Assembly (NCBI GenBank): GCA_003453835.1 | Contig: DMMN01000146.1 | Location: forward strand, 236-11,929 | Direction of reading: 5' to 3' | Source: Bacteroidota bacterium | Lineage (GTDB): Bacteria > Bacteroidota > Ignavibacteria > UBA10030 | Length of the DNA: 11,694 nt | Part shown: positions 7,271 to 11,694 of the stretch, one piece after another | Layout of the letters: each line of letters opens with the position of its first letter | Numbering within the stretch: position 1 is the first letter of the stretch | The notes under the pieces: generated by a model | Databases searched by the model: none | The model's input: the letters and a program-made list of their open reading frames with translations, nothing else | Told to the model about the DNA's origin: nothing | Program-made: the position numbers and the translations under genes

Positions 7271-8047
7271 ATGGGTATTCTCGAACAGATTCTCGAGCAG
7301 AAAAGAAAAGAGGTCTCGGCTGCCCGGCTCACGCTGCCGATGGAGGAGTTGAGGGAGCGCGCAGCTTCGGTTTCAGGGATACGGCCCTTTCCGGACGCGC
7401 TGAATCGGAATGGCTTCGCAGTCATTGCAGAAATCAAGAAGGCCTCTCCATCGAAAGGTCTTTTAGCTGAGGAGTTCGATCCGGTTGTCTTTGCGACGGA
7501 GTATGAGAGGGGTGGAGCACGCGCATTATCCGTCTTGACGGATCGGTGCTTCTTCCAGGGTGATGTCCGTTTCATTGCGGCCATCAAGAAGGCAACGAAC
7601 TTGCCAATCCTACGAAAGGATTTCATCATCGATGAGTATCAGCTCTATGAATCGAAATTGATAGGCGCTGACGCTATTCTCCTGATCGTCAGAGCTCTCG
7701 ACGTCGATTCACTGGACTGGCTTGCTGAGTGCGCAAAGTCCATTGGCTTGTCGGTGCTTTTCGAGACCCATACAAAGGAGGAGATCGACATCGCCAATTC
7801 ACTCCATGCCGATATGATCGGAATCAACAATCGCGATCTCACCACGTTCGATGTTTCTCTCCAACGCTCACTCGAACTTCGGCAATTTATTCCTCCGGCC
7901 GTGCTTGCAGTCAGCGAGAGCGGCATCCGAACACACAACGACGTTGCCCAGCTAAAGGCGGCCGGTTTCGACGCCATCCTTGTCGGCGAAGGTTTGGTCA
8001 CGAGATCCGACAAAGTCAGCGCTTTGAAGGAGTTGATTGAAGACTAA
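7271..8047 (+). CDS. trpC: indole-3-glycerol phosphate synthase TrpC
   Basis: TrpC closes the indole ring, turning CdRP into indole-3-glycerol phosphate with loss of CO2 and water. From the ATG at 7271 the product has 258 residues, the normal length, beginning MGILEQILEQKRKEV. Key motifs are AEIKKASPSKG, with catalytic Glu54 and Lys56, and LRKDFI with the catalytic Lys116. GINNRDL and ESGI follow, the latter in the phosphate-binding part of the TIM barrel. A TTG at 7265, inside the preceding gene's stop region, would add two residues; I prefer the ATG, two bases after that stop. The 3' end overlaps trpF by 11 bases. Confidence 0.96.
   Translation: MGILEQILEQKRKEVSAARLTLPMEELRERAASVSGIRPFPDALNRNGFAVIAEIKKASPSKGLLAEEFDPVVFATEYERGGARALSVLTDRCFFQGDVRFIAAIKKATNLPILRKDFIIDEYQLYESKLIGADAILLIVRALDVDSLDWLAECAKSIGLSVLFETHTKEEIDIANSLHADMIGINNRDLTTFDVSLQRSLELRQFIPPAVLAVSESGIRTHNDVAQLKAAGFDAILVGEGLVTRSDKVSALKELIED
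8026..8032 (+). promoter_or_regulatory. Shine-Dalgarno site supporting the TTG start of trpF
   Basis: GAAGGAG lies within the end of trpC, four bases before TTG at 8037. With no ATG or GTG between it and the essential KICGITN motif, it makes TTG the likely trpF start. Confidence 0.6.
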
Positions 8048-8705
8048 GGTCCAGGATATTTTCGTCAAGATTTGTGGGATCACCAATCTTGAGGACGCCC
8101 TGCTCGCTGTCCGATGCAAGGCAGACGCTCTCGGATTCATCTTCCACGAAGAAAGTTCGCGCTTCATCTCGCATTATCGGGCAGCGGAAATCGTCAAGAA
8201 GGTGCCGGAGCACGTTTCGAAAATCGGTGTCTTCGTGAATGCCGGCCGCAAGTTCATCCATGATGTGGTAACCCACGTCAACCTGAGCGCAGTGCAACTC
8301 TATGGGAATGAAGGGCCGGACGATCTCGTGAGTTTTGAAACGAGCGTCATCAAGGCAGTGCGTGTGAAGAATGATTTCGATGTCGAAGTCCTTCGTAACT
8401 ACATCGTTGATGCCTTTCTGCTGGATGCCCACAAGGAAGGACAATATGGTGGAACTGGAAAGACGTTCGACTGGAATATCGCCGTCAAGGCGAAGGAGTA
8501 CGGCAAGATCATCCTTTCCGGAGGATTGAACCCGGATAACATCGAAGACGCTGTGAGGTTCGTTCAACCGTACGGCGTTGACGTCGGCAGCGGTGTTGAA
8601 GCAAGCCCCGGCAAGAAGGATCCCGAGAAAGTCCGCGAGTTCATCATTCGAGCCAAGAGCATTCCTCTCGACTACAACTACGATGAGCATGAAGACCAAC
8701 CATAG
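8037..8705 (+). CDS. trpF: phosphoribosylanthranilate isomerase TrpF
   Basis: TrpF carries out the Amadori rearrangement of phosphoribosylanthranilate to CdRP, between TrpD and TrpC. The 222-residue TIM-barrel protein has FVKICGITN with the catalytic base Cys13 and FLLDAH with the catalytic acid Asp130. It also has GGTGKTFDW (138-146) and LSGGLNPDN, followed by DVGSGVE at the phosphate site. The start is TTG at 8037, overlapping the last 11 bases of trpC, and is supported by a GAAGGAG site. The C-terminal tail past about residue 208 is polar and overlaps the start of trpB. Separate trpC and trpF genes, rather than the fused enterobacterial form, are usual in most bacteria. Confidence 0.96.
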   Translation: MKTKVQDIFVKICGITNLEDALLAVRCKADALGFIFHEESSRFISHYRAAEIVKKVPEHVSKIGVFVNAGRKFIHDVVTHVNLSAVQLYGNEGPDDLVSFETSVIKAVRVKNDFDVEVLRNYIVDAFLLDAHKEGQYGGTGKTFDWNIAVKAKEYGKIILSGGLNPDNIEDAVRFVQPYGVDVGSGVEASPGKKDPEKVREFIIRAKSIPLDYNYDEHEDQP

Positions 8706-9897
8706 ATACATGGGAACCGCCCCGGATGATCGAGGCCACTTCGGAATCTATGGCGGACGATACATTCCTGAAACGCTTGTGCCGGCGGCCGAAGAACTGA
8801 CCGCTCAGTACCTGACCATACGAAATGATCCGAAGTTCCGGGATGAGCTCTCCTACTATCTGAAGTATTTCGTTGGAAGGCCGACTCCCCTATATTTTGC
8901 CGAACGATTGACAAGGGAACTCTCCGGTCCCAAAATCTATCTCAAGCGTGAGGATCTCTGCCACACGGGTGCGCATAAGATCAACAATACCGTCGGTCAA
9001 ATTCTCATCGCGCTTCGAATGGGAAAGAAACGGATCATTGCCGAAACCGGCGCGGGCCAACATGGCGTGGCTGTGGCAACGGTCTGCGCGCGATTCGGCC
9101 TGGAGTGCGTAGTCTACATGGGAGAAGAAGACATCCTCCGCCAGGCCCCCAACGTGGCGCGGATGAAGCTTTTGGGAGCAGAAGTGAAGCCGGTCAACAC
9201 CGGGAGTAGAACCTTGAAGGATGCAACAAGCGAGGCGATCCGTGATTGGGTGACGAATGTGGAAACGACGTTCTACATCATCGGCTCCGTCGTCGGCATG
9301 CATCCCTACCCCATGATGGTGCGCGATTTTCAGGCTATCATCGGCCAGGAGGCCAAGAAACAGCACCACCAGGTCGAGGGGCGCCTGCCCGATTGCTTGG
9401 TGGCCTGCGTGGGTGGCGGCAGTAATGCCTTGGGGCTGTTCTACCCTTTTCTGGATGACCAAGGGGTCCGAATCATTGGGGTTGAGGCGGCCGGTTACGG
9501 CATTGAAACCGGCAAACATGCTGCTCCGCTCTGTGCCGGTTCACCCGGCATCCTGCATGGCAACAAAACCTATCTGCTTCAGGACCAGCACGGTCAGATC
9601 ACCCATGCCCATTCCATCTCGGCCGGCCTGGACTATCCCGGCGTCGGCCCTCAGCACAGCTACCTCAAGGACATCGGCCGGGTGAACTACCAGACCGCGA
9701 CCGACCAGGAGTGTCTGGATGCCTTCATGACCCTGTCGCGCGTCGAAGGCATCATCCCCGCCCTGGAAAGTGCCCACGCGGTGGCCTGGGCGATTCGTAC
9801 CGCGCCGACGCTGGGCAAGGACAGCCACATTCTGGTCAATCTGTCCGGCCGCGGCGACAAGGATGCCGACTACGTCGCCAAGCTGCTCGGCCTGTAA
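8689..9897 (+). CDS. trpB: tryptophan synthase beta chain TrpB, possibly chimeric
   Basis: TrpB joins indole and serine to form tryptophan, using PLP, in an alpha2-beta2 complex with TrpA. From ATG 8689 the product has 402 residues. It has the N-terminal [10 protein letters not shown], the Schiff-base lysine Lys97 in HTGAHKINN, and [11 protein letters not shown]. The PLP phosphate loop GGGSNA (242-247) and the C-terminal [13 protein letters not shown] and LSGRGDKD complete the TrpB1-type set. Starts at 8683 or 8710 are also possible; none has a clear Shine-Dalgarno site. The gene overlaps trpF by 17 bases. Codon use changes inside it: the first half resembles the genes to the left (GGA, CGA, AGA, TTG present), while beyond about 9290-9420 GGC, CTG, GCC and CGC dominate and in-frame GGA disappears. 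The frame is unbroken, so it may be a true gene with transferred DNA or an assembly join in a conserved stretch. No trpA follows. Confidence 0.93.
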   Translation: MKTNHRYMGTAPDDRGHFGIYGGRYIPETLVPAAEELTAQYLTIRNDPKFRDELSYYLKYFVGRPTPLYFAERLTRELSGPKIYLKREDLCHTGAHKINNTVGQILIALRMGKKRIIAETGAGQHGVAVATVCARFGLECVVYMGEEDILRQAPNVARMKLLGAEVKPVNTGSRTLKDATSEAIRDWVTNVETTFYIIGSVVGMHPYPMMVRDFQAIIGQEAKKQHHQVEGRLPDCLVACVGGGSNALGLFYPFLDDQGVRIIGVEAAGYGIETGKHAAPLCAGSPGILHGNKTYLLQDQHGQITHAHSISAGLDYPGVGPQHSYLKDIGRVNYQTATDQECLDAFMTLSRVEGIIPALESAHAVAWAIRTAPTLGKDSHILVNLSGRGDKDADYVAKLLGL

Positions 9898-9908
9898 GCC
9901 TCTGGCGC

Positions 9909-9940
9909 CGGGCCGCCACCTCCCGAGAGGACGCGGCCCG
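9909..9940 (+). terminator. GC-rich hairpin after trpB, possible terminator lacking a T tract
   Basis: CGGGCCGC (9909-9916) pairs perfectly with GCGGCCCG (9933-9940). Inside it CCTC (9919-9922) pairs with GAGG (9927-9930) around a CCGA loop, leaving only a two-by-two internal mismatch. The structure begins 12 bases after the trpB stop. No T run follows, so it is at best a non-classical terminator or RNA-stabilising stem. Confidence 0.45.
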
Positions 9941-9968
9941 ACGTCGCGCAGCGCGGCGCCATAGCGGG

Positions 9969-9974
9969 TAAGAT
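9969..9974 (+). promoter_or_regulatory. possible -10 element of a trmO promoter
   Basis: TAAGAT, preceded by GG, is close to the sigma-70 -10 consensus and lies 33 bases before the trmO ATG. I see no matching -35 at 16-18 bases' distance, so this is only a candidate. The remainder of the 110-base trpB-trmO gap holds the hairpin and nothing else I can name. Confidence 0.25.
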
Positions 9975-10007
9975 GCGCAGCCGCCCGTCCGTATCCAGGC
10001 CTGCCCC

Positions 10008-10715
10008 ATGCAACACAGCGTCTCGCCGATCGGCTACGTCCGCTCCTGCTTCAAGGAAAAGTTCGCCATTCCACGCCAACCCAGCCTGGCCCCGGCCGCA
10101 CGCGGCGTGCTGGAACTGCTGCCGCCGTTCGACAAGGGCGATGCGGTGGCCGGACTCGAACAGGTCAGCCATGTATGGCTGCTGTTCCTCTTCCATCAGG
10201 CGCTGGAAAGCACACCACGTCTCAAGGTGCGACCGCCGCGCCTGGGCGGCAATCGCATGGTCGGCGTGTTCGCCACCCGCGCGACGCATCGCCCCAACGG
10301 AATCGGTCAATCGGTGGTCAGGCTGGATCGCGTCGAAGCGGATCGGCTGTTCATCTCCGGCATCGACCTGCTGGATGGCACGCCGGTGCTGGACATCAAG
10401 CCCTATGTGCCCTACGCCGATGCCCTGCCGGATGCGCGCAACGACATGGCTGCGGACGCGCCGACACTGATCGAGGTGCAGTGGACGGAAAGCGGGTTGC
10501 TGCAGGCCCACCGCGAAGCGCTGCGGCTCGGCGAGCCACTACTGGAACTCATCGAGCAATGCCTGGCACAGGACCCGCGCCCCGCGTACCAGAAGCCGGA
10601 GCCCGAGCGGCGCTACGGCGCGCAGTTCTGGGATGTCGACGTGCGCTGGCACTACCCTGCGCCGGACACGATCCGCGTGCTCGAGGTGATACCCGCGACG
10701 CCGCGACCGACCTGA
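10008..10715 (+). CDS. trmO: tRNA (t6A37-N6)-methyltransferase TrmO (TsaA/YaeB family)
   Basis: TrmO uses SAM to methylate N6 of t6A37 in tRNA-Thr(GGU), giving m6t6A. The 235-residue product has the family's N-terminal IGYVRSCFKEKFAIPRQP and the conserved VSHVWLLFLFH. THRPNGIGQSVV (about residues 93-104) and the core DLLDGTPVLDIKPYVPY (about 121-137) follow. The C-terminal extension, with RRYGAQFWDVDVRWHYP, is the form found in gammaproteobacterial proteins, and the whole reads as Pseudomonas-like. Codon use is strongly G+C-rich (CTG, GGC, CGC, GCC), unlike everything left of about 9290. The ATG at 10008 gives the expected N-terminus; no clear Shine-Dalgarno site is visible. The gene is convergent with the acylase gene, with 18 bases between the stops. 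Confidence 0.95.
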   Translation: MQHSVSPIGYVRSCFKEKFAIPRQPSLAPAARGVLELLPPFDKGDAVAGLEQVSHVWLLFLFHQALESTPRLKVRPPRLGGNRMVGVFATRATHRPNGIGQSVVRLDRVEADRLFISGIDLLDGTPVLDIKPYVPYADALPDARNDMAADAPTLIEVQWTESGLLQAHREALRLGEPLLELIEQCLAQDPRPAYQKPEPERRYGAQFWDVDVRWHYPAPDTIRVLEVIPATPRPT

Positions 10716-10733
10716 GGCCGGCGCGGCGCGACC

Positions 10734-11694
10734 TCACTTGCCAGCCGGGGTCAGCAACAGACGCTGCGTGCCATAGACCTTGTCGAGATTCCCCGTCTTG
10801 AACGGGAAGCTCAGGTACTGCGCCTTCAGCCACGCCTCGATGCCGTCGGCGTAGTGCGGGCTGGCCGGGTTGCCGGATTGGCCCGAACTGTTCAGCCCGA
10901 TCATCGGTTCGTCCAGTCCGAAGTCGACGATGATGCGCATTGCCGGGATCAGCCAGGTATCGAAGTCCGTGCCCAGGTGATAGGCCGAGGCATTCAGCGT
11001 GCTGTGATCGCCGCCCATGGCATAGGGACCACGATCGAGGTAGTTGCCGATGGCGTGGATTCTGCTGCGCTGGCCGGCCGCCATGTGCGGTGCCAGCTGC
11101 GTCGCGCCGGAGGTCCAGCGAGCGGTATGCAGCTTGCCCCATTGCCAGGCGCTGCGCTCGTTGCCCAGACGGGTTTCCAGCAAACTCACCGCAGCGGCCA
11201 GGCTGCGCGCCAGGATCGCCGGTTTGTCTTCGCTCTGCGCGGTGCGCTGGTCGTTCCAGAACGGGCTGTCTTCGCGGCCGAGCAGATGGTCCGCCTGGGC
11301 CGAATAGGAAGTGTTGGCGGTCTGTACCAGCGCACGCCAGGCCGGCGAGTCCTCAGGCCCCAGTTCGTCGAGGAAGATGTGCCGCGCACTCTCGTGCAGG
11401 AAGGCGCCATACAGCGCGGCGTTGGCCGAATCGGCCGCGAGCTTGCCATCGAAGGCGAGCAACCGATCCAGCGCCTCGCGCGCCTTGCTGCGTTCGGCGG
11501 CCGGCAGGGCATCGATCGCCTGGCGCAGCGGCCCGGCCATGCCCGGCGCCTCGAACATCGCCCTGAGCTTGGCAGCGAACGGCGTGACCTGGTCGTACTG
11601 CATGGCGATGGTGCTGCGGGTGTCATGCTTGCCCCGCCCGGCCAGCTCCGCCAGTCGCTCGTAGCGCTCCGGGCCGTACCAGGAGCTGGACAGC
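10734..11694 (-). CDS. penicillin acylase-family (Ntn hydrolase) protein, C-terminal part; acyl-homoserine lactone acylase-like
   Basis: Only the last 319 codons are in the window; the gene continues beyond 11694, and the ATG at 11603 is internal because the frame is open upstream of it. Visible motifs are those of the C-terminal half of the beta subunit: [21 protein letters not shown] and [14 protein letters not shown] with a following W-L-K-A-Q-Y segment. Family members are made as precursors of roughly 800 residues, exported to the periplasm and self-cleaved so that a Ser becomes the nucleophile; those parts lie outside the window. Substrates include penicillins and acyl-homoserine lactones, and the sequence looks closest to QuiP-type acylases of Pseudomonas, but the substrate cannot be told from this fragment. 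Composition matches trmO. The gene ends 18 bases from the trmO stop in tail-to-tail orientation. Confidence 0.88.
   Translation of the reverse strand, partial: LSSSWYGPERYERLAELAGRGKHDTRSTIAMQYDQVTPFAAKLRAMFEAPGMAGPLRQAIDALPAAERSKAREALDRLLAFDGKLAADSANAALYGAFLHESARHIFLDELGPEDSPAWRALVQTANTSYSAQADHLLGREDSPFWNDQRTAQSEDKPAILARSLAAAVSLLETRLGNERSAWQWGKLHTARWTSGATQLAPHMAAGQRSRIHAIGNYLDRGPYAMGGDHSTLNASAYHLGTDFDTWLIPAMRIIVDFGLDEPMIGLNSSGQSGNPASPHYADGIEAWLKAQYLSFPFKTGNLDKVYGTQRLLLTPAGK

Noticed and set aside
9870..10511. Long open frames on the minus strand opposite trmO, and plus-strand frames opposite the acylase gene
   Set aside because: They are G+C-driven shadow frames rich in Arg, Ala and Pro. 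They lack recognisable domains, and the opposite strand codes for well-known families.
2434..10715. mtaB and trmO both act on t6A37 of tRNA, hinting at a shared modification locus
   Set aside because: They lie on opposite sides of the composition break, more than 6 kb apart and with unrelated genes between. The shared target is most likely coincidence.
10699..10728. Inverted repeat between the trmO and acylase stops as a bidirectional terminator
   Set aside because: CGCCGCG and CGCGGCG can pair across a 16-base loop, but there is no T tract on either strand and such pairings are common in G+C-rich DNA.

Overview
The window looks like two pieces of DNA from different bacteria joined inside one gene. 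Positions 1 to about 9290 have mixed codon use (GGA, AGA, CGA, TTG and CTC are all common) and carry an ispH with the 'HSSNGK' variant seen in Bacteroidota/Ignavibacteria-type (FCB group) proteins. This part also has a secreted protein of a type frequent in that group. I infer an FCB-group bacterium, perhaps Ignavibacteria-like, but cannot fix the lineage by eye. Positions from about 9420 to the end are clearly richer in G+C, with GGC/CTG/GCC/CGC codons dominating. They carry a trmO and a penicillin acylase-type gene that read as gammaproteobacterial, closest to Pseudomonas-like proteins.

Layout. 1-450 is the 3' end of ispH (isoprenoid synthesis), then rpsA (ribosomal protein S1, six S1 repeats, strong Shine-Dalgarno site) ending in a clear intrinsic terminator. 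Next come mtaB (tRNA t6A37 methylthiotransferase) and, overlapping its stop, an unknown exported/membrane protein, closed by a second strong terminator. truA (tRNA pseudouridine synthase) follows, then a possible weak terminator. From 5409 runs a tight tryptophan operon: trpD, a CorC/HlyC-type CBS-domain gene, trpC, trpF and trpB. Its genes are separated by 2-9 bases or overlap, and two of them appear to start with TTG. trpE, trpG and trpA are not in the window.

trpB is an intact reading frame, but base and codon use change within it around 9290-9420, where the encoded protein is highly conserved. After it there is no trpA. Instead there is a GC-rich hairpin, trmO (tRNA t6A37 N6-methyltransferase) and, convergent to it on the minus strand, the C-terminal 319 codons of an N-terminal-nucleophile acylase that runs off the window.

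How the genes work together: trpD, trpC, trpF and trpB give four successive steps from anthranilate to tryptophan except the TrpA half-reaction. rpsA, mtaB, truA and trmO all serve translation. I see no defence system, mobile element, CRISPR array, tRNA or rRNA gene. The most notable points are the probable chimeric junction in trpB and the CBS-domain gene set inside the trp operon. I do not see convincing evidence of a new biological system.
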